Shown here piece by piece: positions 34,444-47,573 of a stretch of 64,000 nucleotides of DNA; position 1 is the first letter of the stretch, and every line of letters begins with the position of its first letter. The stretch lies in the NCBI GenBank assembly GCA_029531795.1, contig JAPEIS010000013.1:1922001-1986000 (forward strand), in the 5' to 3' direction. A model generated the notes under the pieces. That model ran no database searches. It was not told the DNA's origin and saw only the letters and a list, made by a program, of their open reading frames with translations. Source of the DNA: Sclerotinia nivalis. Its lineage: Eukaryota > Ascomycota > Leotiomycetes > Helotiales > Sclerotiniaceae. Both the position numbers and the translations under genes were made by a program.

Positions 34444-34589
34444 TATCACGGTGGTGGTAGGGTGCTTTAAGATATGATGATATTCTACGAAGAAGGAAGA
34501 AGGTGCTAGGAAGAGCGCCAACTATATGGGGGATGGGTGCCTTAGGCAGCCATGCAGACTAGCTAGGAACGGGTTACGAACCCGTGACA
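34444..34589 (-). mobile_element. 146-bp mini-element with LTR-like ends and 5-bp TSD
   Basis: On - it starts TGTCACGGGTTCG and ends CCACCGTGATA; caaat lies on both sides (34439-34443 and 34590-34594). The inner part has the hairpin acgggtta/cgaacccgt next to one end. It matches neither the A nor the B LTR beyond the terminal few bases. It could be a very short solo LTR of another family or a terminal-repeat-in-miniature element. GC-rich and undamaged within RIP-damaged DNA, so young. Confidence 0.75.
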
Positions 34590-35407
34590 CAAATAGTGAT
34601 CACAAAACGAACTCTTTTTTTCGGGGAATCTATCGGATCAAATGAGATAAATATAGACGAGATAGATGCGAAAATAGAAATGGATGTAGGGAATAAAGCG
34701 GAATCAAGGTTTTCTGATTTCAAAATTGTTTGGTTTTGATGTAGAAAATGTTTATTCTTTTTTTTAAATAGGTCTTTTGACTTTCTGATTAGAGTATCAA
34801 ATTTAGCTTTTTGTTTATCTAATCGATAGGTAATCTTGAAATTGAATCGAGATAGAAATTCAGATCAATAGATTTGATAACGGTTCAATAATTTGGTAGT
34901 TGTAAAATACTTCAAATTCTTGTGATCTATGATCATCTAGATCGGAGATAGTATTTTCTTTAGTTTTAGATGCTATTCTTCGAAGTATCGAATAATAATT
35001 AATAATTCTTTATTATAAATCTTGTAATTATATTCGGTAATCGAATACTTTTTGAAAAAATATACAACAGATTTTAGGATTCCTATATTATTGTATTAGA
35101 ATAGTACTTCAGTAGATACAAAATCGGATATATCGGTTTTTACAATTATATCTTTTTCTTAATCGAAAATGGTTAAGATTGGTGTTTTAGTAAATACTAT
35201 CTTCAAAACAAAAAAAGCTTTCGTATAAACAGAACTTCAAATAAACGGGATATTCTTTCGGGTTAGATTAATCAGCGGATATATGATAGATGAGAAATTA
35301 CAAATAAATTATCAATAGAAATTGCCAAATCTGATAAATGTTTGTATATTTGTTAGATAAATCGGAATCTTTTATTCGATAATCGTTTTGATCTTTGCGG
35401 GATCCAT

Positions 35408-35620
35408 TGTCACGGGGTCCCCGTATATGGTATACGGAGACCGCTCGGGTTCCGACCCATAGGAGTCGGACCTCGGATAAGTGTAGGCTAGCCCCGGTCG
35501 GGGCTAGCGCTACACATAAATGTATTTAAGGAACCGTTCCTTCTATAGAAACGTAGCTCTTCGAGCTACGTCTTATCAATAAAAGTGATTTCTGTTATCC
35601 TGTCTGCTGCCTCCGTGATA
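35408..35620 (+). repeat. Solo LTR of Gypsy A type nested in Gypsy B (213 bp)
   Basis: Starts TGTCACGGGGTC and ends CTCCGTGATA, exactly 213 bp as in element A. tccat flanks it (35403-35407 and 35621-35625). It keeps all hairpin pairs and shows little RIP. The rest of the element is gone. It interrupts the RT of element B. Confidence 0.93.
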
Positions 35621-37154
35621 TCCATTCGGATACCTTTTTGGTTTACAATAAGATCTAGGAATTTAGTTTCAGCTTTCAAGAAGTCATACTTTTTCAGATT
35701 CGTATATAAATCAGTTTTCCTTAGGACTTTTAGGATTTTTTGAATATGAGCGATATACTCAGAACGGGTTTTATTGTAGATCAGAATATCATTTAGGTAA
35801 GTAGTACAGAATATATCTAGGTATTCTTGTAGGGTATCGTTGATAAAATATTGAAATGTAGTGGATGCGTTGGTCAATCCAAAGGGTATAATCAGGATTT
35901 CAAATAGATCGAAACGGGTATGGAAAGTAGTTAGATGTTTTTGTTTTTCCTTAATCTTTATATTGTTGAATGTAGAGATGATATCGATCTTTATAAAGAA
36001 TTTCATTCTTTTTAGGTTGTTCAAGGATTCTTTGGTAAGTGGTAGTGGGTAGTGATCTTTTGTTGATAGGTTATTCAGAGTTCGGTAGTCGATACAGAAT
36101 TGTAATTTTTCATTGGGTTTTTTGACGAATAGAACAAGTAAAGCCGAAACAAACGAACTCGGATGGATGAATTCTTTTTGAAGGTTCTCGGATAGTCAAT
36201 TTTTCAAAGTAGTAAGTTCGTTTCGGGATATAGAATAGAGAGCTCCAAATGGTAATTTGGTTTTCTTTTTCAGATAGATATCGTGATCGTATGATCGATG
36301 CGGGGGCAGTTTGTCGGCGTTTCGCGGGGAGAATACGTTGATCCAAAATCGGAATTCCTCAGGTAGGTTAGATGGGATAGGGTTTTTTTTTTGGGATAGG
36401 ATATTGTTAATTAGGTTTATAGTAACTTGGAATATCTTATAGTCGCAGTGAGTATATGTTGTGTAGGTTTTTATTGATATAGATACGATATCTTTGTTTT
36501 GAAGGGTATCTAGACGGAAAGGCAGGTATACCAAACAAATTTTCTTTGGGACATTTTGTAATGCTTTTATATGGGATAGTTGCAGTGGTGTATTATAGAA
36601 TTTTTGATAGAATTTGTTATCGAATCGGAATATATTAAATGCGAATTTGATATGGGGATTGTGCTTTTTTAGTTATGTTAATTCTAGGATAATCGGATAA
36701 TAAGTTAATTTAGTGATGTAGATTTTTGATTTCTTTTTGTAGTGATTGTTGATTTGCAGATCGGTTAGAATGTAACGATCTATTCGGTTTTCAGGCAGTA
36801 TTTTCTTGTCGAATCTAATGACTTCGAACGGGACAGATAATTTGTATATTGGGAGTTTGGTAGTTTCAATTTAATTTCGATTTGCGAAAGTATATCTTTT
36901 GTATTTGTTATTCATTATAGTGTAAGTAGGATAGGATTGATCAAGTGTCGGTAGGATAGTAATAGGCAATATCATTAGATTTGTTCGATTGTTTGTTTCT
37001 TTAGTGAGAGATAAGTCTCAAGTTGTAATGGTAGACAAGTGTAGTGTGTGTAGGGTTTTCGTTTGATAACGATTTATGCTAGGTAGGTTCCGTTTTCCAA
37101 ATTTGGGGAGCTGGGAGGGGACAGATTGTATAATGATATTATATATAATTGAAT

Positions 37155-38363
37155 CTAGGTGGAAAACGGAATAGGGGATGGCGGGGCAAGATTGGTAAGG
37201 CTAGTTTTAATTTGTATAGGATGATTATCTAGGAACGGGTAGTTTTTTATATAGTGATCGGTAGATCTATAATGGAAGTATTTTTTTCGTTTGTGTTTAT
37301 TAGTATATTTTTGGGAATTGAAATCCATTGGATTTCCAGTAGGTATAATTGTAGCAGGAGTAGTAGATCGGATAGTAGGATTTGGAAACGAAGCGAAGGT
37401 ATAGTTAACAGGATTTAGGTTTTGAGTAATAATATAGAATAGCGGGACGATTGGGTTATGATAGGAATCGATCGGTTTTATCAAATATAAACGACGATTC
37501 TTCAATGTCTATACAAAAACAACAAATACATTAGTATTATCTGTAGGGGGTTTGGCGGTAACAATCTAATTCTTCAATTCATTCAACAAAGCTTATTCTA
37601 ATAGGATAATTAGGGTATTGTTGTTGTTGGCTATTCCGGTTTTCAATATTAATCTTTGGAATTCAGTATAGAAGATATGGAATGGTTGATTTCTCTATCT
37701 TAGATTGATTAAAAGTTTCCAGATTTCGATTTATTTGTTTTAGTTTTTATAAACTCTTTCCAATATTTACAATAGATCTTTATAATCGGCAAGTTTAACA
37801 AATTATCCTTTGATATTATACAATCGAATTTGTATAGCAATAGATCCAGTTAATCTTCCAATTACATAAATCAGACAGAAATGCAGGGAAGTGAAGCGGT
37901 CGGAATTGGTATACATTTTATTCTGTATTTGATCGATAAATCGATCAAGATCGATTTTCGTTCCATTAAACGATACAGGATCAGATACCTTTTCACTCAA
38001 TTAAGATTTCGATAGAACAAAAACAACAGTTGAAATTGTAACAAAAATCAAAGACGAAAGATCGGTCTGATCGATAAAGGTTGAAACAAACAAAGCAACA
38101 AAGACAAAATGAAATTGAATCAAATAAGTAATCAATCTATTATTCTCCTTTCTTTATTATATAAATACAGTTTTCTCGATTTACAGATCAAAAGTAAACT
38201 TTTGAACTGTGGATTGTAGATTGATCATTTCTGTTTCTATTCTTATACTGAATTTGTAAAGGAAGGTAAAATAACAATACCAGATCGCAATATTATTGTT
38301 TATAACAATAACGAATTCTTCAAGGGAGCTGGATTGGCTAGACAAATATAAACAGAACAACAT
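37155..38363 (-). pseudogene. Gypsy B gag remnants
   Basis: Three open pieces (38181-38363, 37803-38000, 37155-37505) equal the gag of element A. The middle has FNGTKIDLDRFIDQIQNKMY and the last has NPMDFNSQKY with a degraded knuckle (YFHYRSTDHYIKNYP) in which Cys residues have become Tyr. Here the His of the knuckle survives while it is lost in A, so damage is independent in the two copies. Confidence 0.7.
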
Positions 38364-38401
38364 TATAGAAGTGTTGGTATAGATAAAAGGAAATTATATA
38401 G

Positions 38402-38638
38402 TATTACAAAGACAATAAATAGAATAATAGAAATTACTTTTATTGATAAAATGTAATTCGAAAAGTTATGTTTCTATAAAAGGAACATTTCCTTTAAATA
38501 CATTTGTATGTACTAGAGTTCCGAGTTCTAGTGTTCTTACAGGGTACAATTATCGAACGTGCCTTGCTCGGTACTGGATCGGATAGGTGGAGCCTACTAA
38601 AGGGGCCGGTCCAGTGGCCCGGCCCTGACCCCGTGACA
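38402..38638 (-). repeat. 5' LTR of Gypsy B (237 bp)
   Basis: On - it starts TGTCACGGGGTC and ends TTTGTAATA. Equal in length to its partner; differences are mainly transitions. Confidence 0.9.
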
Positions 38639-41600
38639 ATAGATAATTTGCAGCGAATTTTTAAATAAAATATTAAACTATTTCAAAATTTATTTGCAAA
38701 TTGTAATTCTCTATTAGATATTATCTTTTCTAATATATTGAAGTCTTTAAAAATATATCGAAATAGAATTTCTATTAGTTTTGATAAAGTTATTGTTTTA
38801 TTAATTGGAATATATCGAACGAGTTTTGTATATCTATCGATAATTACAAATACAATATTATATATATATTTATCTATTTTAGAAAAAGATAAATCTGTAA
38901 CAAAATCTATTGTTATTTCTTTTTAAGGATTTGAAGGAAATGGTAGAATTTGTAATTCGTTATAAAATCGATACCATTTTATGATTGTTCGTTGATAGAT
39001 AATATATATCTGTATATACCTTTTTATATCTTTCATTATACTATATCAGAAATATTTGCTTTTCAAGATTTCTCATATTTTCTTAATACCCCAATAACCT
39101 TTTATAGGATCATCATGATAGATCTATAAGATTTTTGTTTTCATAATATTATCTAACAATACGAAAGCATACCCATTATATTTGAGCAAACTATCGGCAT
39201 CGATTTGCCAAAGTGCAGTATCTTTACCGAAACTATTTCTAAGTTTCAGATACTCTTTATTCTTTGTAAAATCGTTATTCTCTTGAAACTACAATAAAGT
39301 ATTTCTTATTGGTTTAGATATTAATTCGAATGTTGTTTTGTTAATTGTTAATATACAAACCAATTGATATAATAGTGATTATTTATAATTAATCTTCATT
39401 AATGATCTTTCTGAATTATGAAGGGGTAAGCTATATTTATTCCTTTGAAAAAGGCCTATTATATTTCTCAGGGATTCTGTCTCCATTATGAATAGATAAA
39501 AAAATGCAACAATTATTATAATATTCCTTAATTTGTTTTGTAATATAAATAGCATTTTATTAATTTTATTTATATTTTCGATATAGTCGGATTTTCTTGA
39601 CGGATTATCAACGGGGTTCAATTTTCCGGATCTATATATGATTATGAAATCGTAAACAGCTAAAACTTCAATCTATCGTATTTGTTGTTTATTAAGTTGT
39701 TTTATTTTCATGAAATATTGAAAACTATTGTGATCCGTTTTGACCACAATTATATATTGACTACTTGCAACATAATACTACCATTGAACGAAAGCTATAT
39801 AAATAACTAAAAATTCTTGATCATATATAAAATATCTTTACTCAATTGAAATAAATTTTCTTGAATAAAAAGCAATGGAATGCTATCGAGAAACAATAGA
39901 ATCATTTAGATCCTCAAAAAATAATTAAGAAAGTATACATCCTAAAGCAAATCCAGAAGCATCTATTTCGAATAAAATTCGAAATGTTGATTCAAAATGT
40001 CTAAATATTGATACAATAGTAAATGCCTTCTTTAGATTATCAAAAGCTTTCTAAGCCTTCTTAATCCATTTAAATTCTAATATAGCTTTTCCTTTTTTGA
40101 TATCTTTTAATAAATCAATTAAACCATAAACTACTTATAAATATCCAGCGATAAATCGACAATAGAAGTTTACAAAGCCTAGAAAGACTTGGACATCACA
40201 AAATAATTTTGATTCAAACTATTCTGTAATTGTCTAAATTCGACTTGATTCTATAATAACATCTTTTCCTAATACAATAAAACCTAAAAACTCGATTTTA
40301 TATATATAAAATATACATTTCTTTAATTTCATATAAAGTTTATATTCAATCAATTTAGCGAGAACCTTACAAATATCGATAATATATATTTTTTTATCCT
40401 TAAAATAAATAAAAATATTATCTAAATATATAATACAAATGCTATCTATAAGACCAATAAATGTTTAATTAATATAAATTTGAAAAGTTGTAAAAACATT
40501 TGTTAAACCAAAAAACATAACTAGATATTCAAATTGATTATATCGAATACAGAAAGCTATCTTCCATTTATCGCTTTCTTATATACATATTCGATAATAA
40601 ATATCTTTCAAATCGAGTTTTGTGAAAAAAACCTTTTGTTTTAAGCAATCTAAAGATTCGCTAATTAAAAATAAAGGTATACAAACCTTTTTCGTAATTT
40701 TATTAAAGCTACAATAATCAATATATAATCGATAACTATCATCTTTTTTTAATACAAATATAATTGATACACCAATAAAGCTAATCAAATAACAAATCCA
40801 ATTTTTCTTTTGATATTCGTCAAAGTATTATTATAGAACAATTAATTCTTATTCTAATAAAGTATATATTAATCCCCAAAATAAAATAATTCCAGATTCA
40901 AGATCAATACGATATTTTATTAAATGATAATCGAAAAGCAAACTATTTTTATTTTCAGAAAAAGCTTATTTATATTCTTTATATTCGGAAAGTATTTTTA
41001 AAAGTACTAATGTTAAAATATTTCGATTTTTAAATGAAAATCGTATAATAAAATTGATTTCAAATGGAAATACATAAATTGTAACTCCAGCTTTCATATT
41101 GCGATATAATTCTTTTACTGTTATCATTTCTATATCATATAATATAAAACAAAAACAAAGAGTAATTGATTTCCAATTAATATCTGGATTTACAATTTGA
41201 AATTATAACAACCCTAAAATAATATCGATTTCAGATAAATCCAAAATAGCAACAGTAAATCGATAAATATAAGTTCTTTTTTCTTTGAAATCGTTTAATA
41301 CTTCAATAGTAAATTGATAATTACTATATAAAGATATATTAATCCAATTAATAAATACTAATGAAATACCTTTTCCAGGATTAGAAATCCAATCCCATTC
41401 AATATATTTGCTTTATTGAATAATATTAACTTATACACCAGAATCGATAAAACAACAAAGTTTTATCGGAATATTATTAACTTGAAAAATTGTTTCAATA
41501 ATTAAAATAGTACATCCCTTTTATTGAAGATCTAGAATTATCAGAACAATTAAAATTACTACTAGATTTGATCGTTTCCCTAATTCTTTTCCTTTTAAAA

Positions 41601-43650
41601 ATATATAAAACAAATATAAGATTGATGATTTCTTTTATACTATCAATATACAAACAGATTAATATATTTATTTATATAATAATCTTTTTATTAATAACAA
41701 AAACAAATCAAATCCCTTTATCTATAATCGTTTTTCTGATTTTCTTTATTGGATTTTTTCTTTAAAGGAGATTTAAAACATTATTACAATTATATATCGA
41801 TTATTAATAATATATTATTTTGTTATTTAAATAATTCATTTTGAGAACAATTAAAAAATGAATTTGATAATATAACTGTATTACCTTATCTTCGATTACG
41901 AGACAAATCGTTTGCATTTTGCGAACGATATATTTTATCTATATTCTCGAGATAATATACTTACTTGATTAAATCGTTTCGACTTTCAGACTACTAAATG
42001 GATTCTGAAATTCGTTTAGTAATATAAGGAAATAAATCTAATAAAAATCGTTCTTTATAAACATTATCCACTTTAAATTCGATTTCCTTTTCTAGATTAT
42101 CGAAATATATTACAAAACTATTTACACTTTGATTAGATTGTTATTTAATATTAATGATTTGTTATATAACATATTATTATCGATTATCTTTATCTAATAT
42201 CGTATCATATATATATTCTTTAAATTCTTCTCATAATATATTAGAATTCGATATAAAAGCTTCGTATCGATATCAAACTGCAAATAATTGTTATTGAAAA
42301 TATTGAATAATATAATCTATCTTTTTTTAATCAATTAGGAAATAATACTCATCATCATTTCGAAATATAAATTCAACCTAGAAAAAGAAATCCTTTACTT
42401 CTCTAATATTAAAACCTTTATAAAATAACAACTTTTGAAGTTTTGAAGATTTCCCTGGAAAAGCATAAATAAAATTAGACATCGCTCTTATTCCTCTAAC
42501 AATCACTAATAATAAATTAAATACCCTTTCCTATATAAAACAAACAAAAGTTTCTTTAATTTCTTATTGATTTACTTATTTAAAAACATCAAACTTTTCT
42601 TATATATTTTCAAATCTTTACATTAAATCTAATTCCAATTATATAATAAATTGACAATTAGATACAAATATCTCACCTTCAATCCTATTAAAAGTTCTAA
42701 AAACATTATTTCGATTTTGAGAATTATTTGAATTGATCGAACGACCTAAAGTATTTCTTATTCCAACCATTACTATTCGATAGGGTTCCGTTAAAGTACC
42801 GATAACTAATTAACGAATTGCTTTTCAAATAAATAAAAAGAATTATTAAGATTATATAAACAAAAAATCAATTAATCATAAAACTATAGGCAAACTTTTC
42901 ATTACCCTTTCTAATTATAAATAAATTATTATTTTTAAGTTCAATCAATAAAGAGATATCAAAACACTTATAATTCGTCATCATTCCTATCCTTTCATAA
43001 ACAATACAAAGAAGCTTGTTTACTAAATATTCCAAACTGATCGATGACGTTCCTACACTGATGATTCGAAATGAGAACGCTTCCGTTTAGGTTTCTTGTT
43101 TTGACGAAACTGTTGCGTGATCGTAACAAATATTGCCGTCAAAACCCTAATCGATTATACAATTGGATTTGCCTATAATGACCTCTATTGAAAATAATCC
43201 TAACAAAATATATATTCCCTTAATTCGGAAAGGACAATCTTTATCTACAATACAAATAATAATCAGAATAGCTGGATAATCTATAACATTAGTTCTATCT
43301 AGATCAATCATTTATCGATCGCTTTTGAAGAAAGTATTGAAACTTGATAAATTGTATTTAGAATCTTTCTGTTTATAAGGGAAATACTATCGAATTTAAT
43401 TAAAAGAAAGATGAATCAAATGATTCTGAATAAATCTATATCGAATTGGATATACTAACTCAAGATCTGAGTTCGTAATTGAATTCTGATTTAATTGACC
43501 AAATTGACCAAATTGATCATTTTGATCATTTGGACCGGGGTTACTTTGATCTTTATTTTGAATTGAAGTTAAAAGTATTAAAGAAACTTTTGATTTATAA
43601 ATAATCATTGATTTCTTCTTTCTAATTGAGTTTTCTCGAATAATAAAGTG

Positions 43651-46270
43651 TTTGAAATACTTAACAATGTTCAGAAAGATCTGACAAAAATCTAAAAGAT
43701 TAATTCCTTCAGAACTTAATATAAAACATTATATAAGTATTTTATAATTTATTAGCCCTTATCTTTATCTATCAATGATATTGAAAAATAATTTGGAATC
43801 TTTAAAGTATCTTTTATAATTACTAATAGAAATTATATACTTAGAAAAAAGTAGAGATAATCAAACTTCCAATAATGATAATTCAACTTAATGAACTTCT
43901 GGAAAAAGAATAGAAACTTGTAATTATAAAGATGCTATTGGTATCTAAAAAATAGTATTTTTTCCTTAATTATAAATATAAAATACAAAAAGATTTTTAT
44001 TTTATTTGCGAATCTCTTTTTATAATTTAAAAGAAAAACAGATATCTTCAGATTTTAATGAAACAATAGAACGAAATCTCTTTCGTTACAAGACAACTAT
44101 ATAAAAGGTAATCTCGTTCTCGAGATCTTCTTTATCATCAATATCATCTGAATTAATTTCCTCAACAAAACTTTGTTCAGACATTTATATGAAATTAATC
44201 GAATTATTGAAAGATCCTTGATCTGAATAATCTGAAGAACTATCAAATTCATTATCTAGAACAATACTATAAAGAATAATATCTGAATTATAAATACTAT
44301 TTAATTGAAAAGGAATATCTTTATCAACTTTAGACTTCTTATAACGATTAATACAAACTCGATCTAATCTTCTCGAATTAATTGTATTAATTTAATTACT
44401 ATCAGATTTTTCTGTAGACCAATCCCTTATAACAATATAAGAAAGATTATTAATAATAATACTTTTAGATAAAATCATAATATAGAGAATTGTTTGTTAT
44501 TATATTAATAAAAGATTTCCAATATATTCGGATTTAAAATATCTATATTCTCTACAATTGAAACAAAAAGATTTCTTATTTGGATTGTATTCTTTTGTAT
44601 CATTTACAATAAAATATTTTGAAATCTTTAGATCAAGTAAATTGGCCTATTGGATTTGATTGAAGATCTATTGAAAGTTATTGTTCTGTTCTTGTCGATT
44701 ATTATTATTATTACGATTATTATTTCCTTCTTTATTTGGTTTCGAGAATTATTGGAATTATAATTTCCTTCCGAGCTATCCTTTTTGAAAATGGGTTTTG
44801 ATTTTAATTGTTAGAAAAGAACTTCGAGCTTTTATTCTTTAATAAAACCTTTAGATTTGATATTGAATATACTATTTATAAATTCTTTGATGATCTCATC
44901 GTTTGTAAATAAGTTTTGAAACTCTATATTTCTCTTAATGCTTTAAATTGTATAATAACTTTCAGCAAAAGATCAATAGATAATATTGTTAGAAATAGAA
45001 TAATTGTGAAAAATAGAATCGATTAAACCTTTAACAAAATTAAGAACTAGCTTTTCTTGAACAGTTGTATTAATAACATCAAGGTTTTTCTTAAAAGTAG
45101 GAATATCTTTAAATCCTATATTATATTAAATATTCTTTATTTGTAAATAATATTTCTCAAAGATTTCGTTTTTGGTTTGAACAAATGAATTTATTGAATC
45201 CATTACATTCTGAACTGTATTTTCATCATTGTAAAAAGGATAATAATTTAGAAAAACCTTAATAAAAGTAAATTCGTTTTCCTGAATAACTGTTTCAGTA
45301 TTTTCAAAGATAATCTTGAAATCAGTATAGTTATTAGTCCAGATTTGAGCTTTCCTCTTAAATTTCAATTGAATTATAATGAAAAAAACAAATGATTTGT
45401 AAATTGGATCTCTAATAATTCGTTTAACGATAGTTTTGATTATATTTAGCTATACAGAACTTGATATATTACAATGATCAAATTCAGATACTGAATCGAT
45501 ATTAATCTTATTCCAAAGCTCCTCAGCTTTAGTATTATCGAATATCGATATACTTGTAATTTGAAGATTCGAATTAGAAAGATTGAAGGAAAAAAATGAA
45601 AATATAATAGAAAACGAATTGAATTCTTTTAAATAATTCAATAAAAGATGTATTTCGAATTCTAAAAATCTTATTTGTAAGGATTCTAAAGAACTATAAA
45701 TCGAAAAGAGAAATTCTTCAATAAAAAATATATAATATATTTATTCTTGTAAATCAAAATCAGGAAGATATCGATAAAAACAAATAACAATTTATCGATA
45801 TTTAAAATAGATTTCGAAACCGATCTCCAAATTGAATCTTTTATTTCTTAACTATAAGAAGTATAAATATTTCGAAGATTCGAAATCAAAAGGAAGTTCG
45901 ATATCAAAAGATTAAAAATTTTGATAGAAAAACAACACTAAACTTATTCCTAAAGATACAATTACTATACTAGATTAAGATCTTTGAAAAGAAACATTTT
46001 GATACAATAAAGAATCAATATTTTAAGCAAATCAAAAGTCGGGGATTCTATATACAAATTGATAGTTCCACAAACAACGAATCTATACTACAATAACTTT
46101 GTTTTGCTTTTTTGAAGTGATCGAATTGTTGAAGCTTATAATACTAATCAACAACTTTAAAAAGAAGATTCAAAAAATAGTTTTTTCGAAAAAATAATAA
46201 AGTATAAATCTACAAACAAAGAAATACTAACAATATATTAGATATCTATAGATCCCTATATAGATCATCA
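43651..46270 (-). mobile_element. Decayed retroelement gag region with zinc knuckle
   Basis: On -, 45450-45641 and 45126-45368 are open stretches of a gag-like protein (LKFKRKAQIW-type start, NTETVIQENEFTF). Next comes an Asn-rich run (GNNNRNNNNNRQEQN near 44690), and near 44540 a zinc knuckle in damaged form (SFCFNCREYRYFKSEYI, where C-x2-C-x4-H-x4-C is expected). It could be the gag of element D or of another element; I cannot decide. From 45700 to 46270 nothing is recognisable. Confidence 0.5.
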
Positions 46271-46403
46271 ATAAACACAACAGAAACGGATACAAAATGA
46301 TTAAGTTAAAGTTGCGCATTTTTTATTAAACTAGATTGAGTTGGAGTAGTTATATAGACCCTTTTGGAGTCACGTTACCTGCCTCCTTTTTGGTACGGTA
46401 TCT
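46271..46403 (-). repeat. Repeat C, copy 5 (133 bp)
   Basis: On - it starts AGATACCGTACC and ends GTGTTTAT; nearly full identity to copies 1 and 4. It abuts and truncates the Copia LTR at TTTTGTGAA, and no duplication can be read, so a deletion accompanied or followed it. Confidence 0.8.
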
Positions 46404-46492
46404 TTCACAAAAGAGATTCCCGTGAGGGCGCTTGGATTGCTACGCAATTGACCCCTAAATTAAAGGTTATATTGCGTATCGAGGTTCGAAAG

Positions 46493-47021
46493 TCTCGGAG
46501 GAGGTTGATCGGATAATAATAAATAATATAATAATAATACTATAATATTATTTATTATAATAGTGGAAGACTTAGTCGTATTTAGCTTAGGAGTGATCGA
46601 ATATATGAACAATAGAATATTGAAGTCAGAATTATATATATATTGAATATTGAATTTTTATCTGCTTGCTTTTTCGAAGAATTCTTTGAAGAAGATCTTC
46701 GTATTTATAGATTTTAATGAGATTCTACACTATTCTATAATTATAAATAAGATCGATTTAAATCGAATCTTATAGAATCATTTTATATAATAAAAGGAAA
46801 TAATAACCAATAGTATTCAATCTGAGAATAAGAAAATTCTATATGCTTCCATTTCATTCTATTCCATTATAAATCATTCTGATATAATATATGATCGAAA
46901 TTTTATATAATAATAAAATTTAATAATATGAAATCATATTATTAATATATCACGTGATCATATAACCATTGGTTCGGTAAATATTATTAAGTGATTTAAT
47001 AACTTATTAGGAATTCTCACA
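46493..47021 (-). repeat. 529-bp solo LTR nested in the Copia 3' LTR
   Basis: On - it starts TGTGAGAATTCC and ends CCTCCGAGA. gaaag is duplicated on + at 46488-46492 and 47022-47026. The intact Copia LTR at 53079-53322 has the same target sequence once, uninterrupted, which proves a clean insertion. AT-rich, with no coding capacity. The family is different from all others in the window. Confidence 0.88.
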
Positions 47022-47357
47022 GAAAGAACCATCGAATACAAATGGCCTCAATATAGAAGCCTTCGCTTAAATGAGGATTATATGTTTTTAAAAGCATATG
47101 AATACCAACACTGATTATCTTTTTAAAAGAATGATTAATTACAATAAATGTAGATACAAAAACGAAATAGAAAAACCCAAAATCATAATGTCCGAAAACC
47201 TAAACCTCAATGTTTGAAAACCTTAAATCTTAATACCTGTTCTTTCCATCTATACCTCTATTTCCAATTTAATCCTATTCGTATCAATCAATCCCCTTAA
47301 CGCTTGATAAAGCTTAGCCTTCGTCATTGTATCAGCAAGATTAATATTTCCATCGAT

Positions 47358-47573
47358 TCAGCGGATCTCCTGAATCTTCTGTCTTTTATACGATTGGCGA
47401 ATATATATCAGATTGATCATCAATCGTTTTTTGTGTGTAGTATCAAGTTTAACAAGGCATTCGTAAAGTGATTTCGAATTAGTATATATTATAAATAGAA
47501 TAGAATGATCGTAAATAGTTATTTGATTAAAAAAGGATTTTATAGTATTTGCTATATCGAATCCAAAAATCAT
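47358..47573 (-). pseudogene. Copia RNase H (second copy)
   Basis: 71 residues on -: IFGFDIANTIKSFFNQITIYD, then IYTNSKSLYECLVK, where the catalytic Asp is now Asn (TDSKS in the first copy). Ends near the QEIR preceding the usual W-I-D. Confidence 0.75.

Larger units (their letters stand above)
32900..36534 (-). pseudogene. Gypsy B pol remnants
   Basis: On -: 36196-36534 is the linker before RT (LPFGALYSISRNELTTLKN). 35626-36024 is RT ([40 protein letters not shown]), whose open frame runs by chance into the solo LTR at 35620. 33955-34440 is the integrase zinc-finger region (SFATNHPHRTHIFEFLSRNYY), whose open frame starts inside the mini-element. 33175-33369 is the integrase C-terminal part (RYTKNTDTYYTPTRCYNLDNL). 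A chromodomain end lies near 32900. Homology to element A holds along the whole length. Confidence 0.75.
32476..38638 (-). mobile_element. Ty3/Gypsy element 'B', 6.2 kb with nested insertions, both LTRs and TSD
   Basis: Two 237-bp LTRs (32476-32712 and 38402-38638) enclose a gag-pol like that of element A. ataga flanks both sides (32471-32475 and 38639-38643). Its insertion target is the integrase of element D. Two later insertions lie inside it: a 146-bp mini-element (34444-34589) and a solo LTR (35408-35620). Compared with element A, the coding part is homologous but the first half of the LTR is different. RIP-damaged. Confidence 0.92.
31600..43650 (-). mobile_element. Old Ty3/Gypsy element 'D', heavily decayed, host of element B
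   Basis: On - from right to left: an N-terminal Asn/Gln-rich gag stretch (43396-43608), gag (about 42000-42800), a protease region (about 41100-41500), RT (about 40200-40860, with VLKKDDSYRLYIDYCSFNKI at 40579-40788 and YLDN in place of YLDD near 40420), RNase H (about 39700-39900) and integrase (about 38640-39000, translation with ITIDFVTDLSFSKI, IDRYTKLVRYIP and IISNREL). The integrase continues left of element B at 32470 with FIYNTIEKIF. Element B therefore inserted within the integrase, duplicating ataga. Stops are everywhere. LTRs of D could not be found. It is the oldest layer. Confidence 0.75.

Noticed and set aside
34560..34592. tRNA-like stretch (acgggttacgaacccgtgaca)
   Set aside because: It resembles a T-arm, but no acceptor, D or anticodon arm surrounds it. 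It is the end of the 146-bp mini-element.
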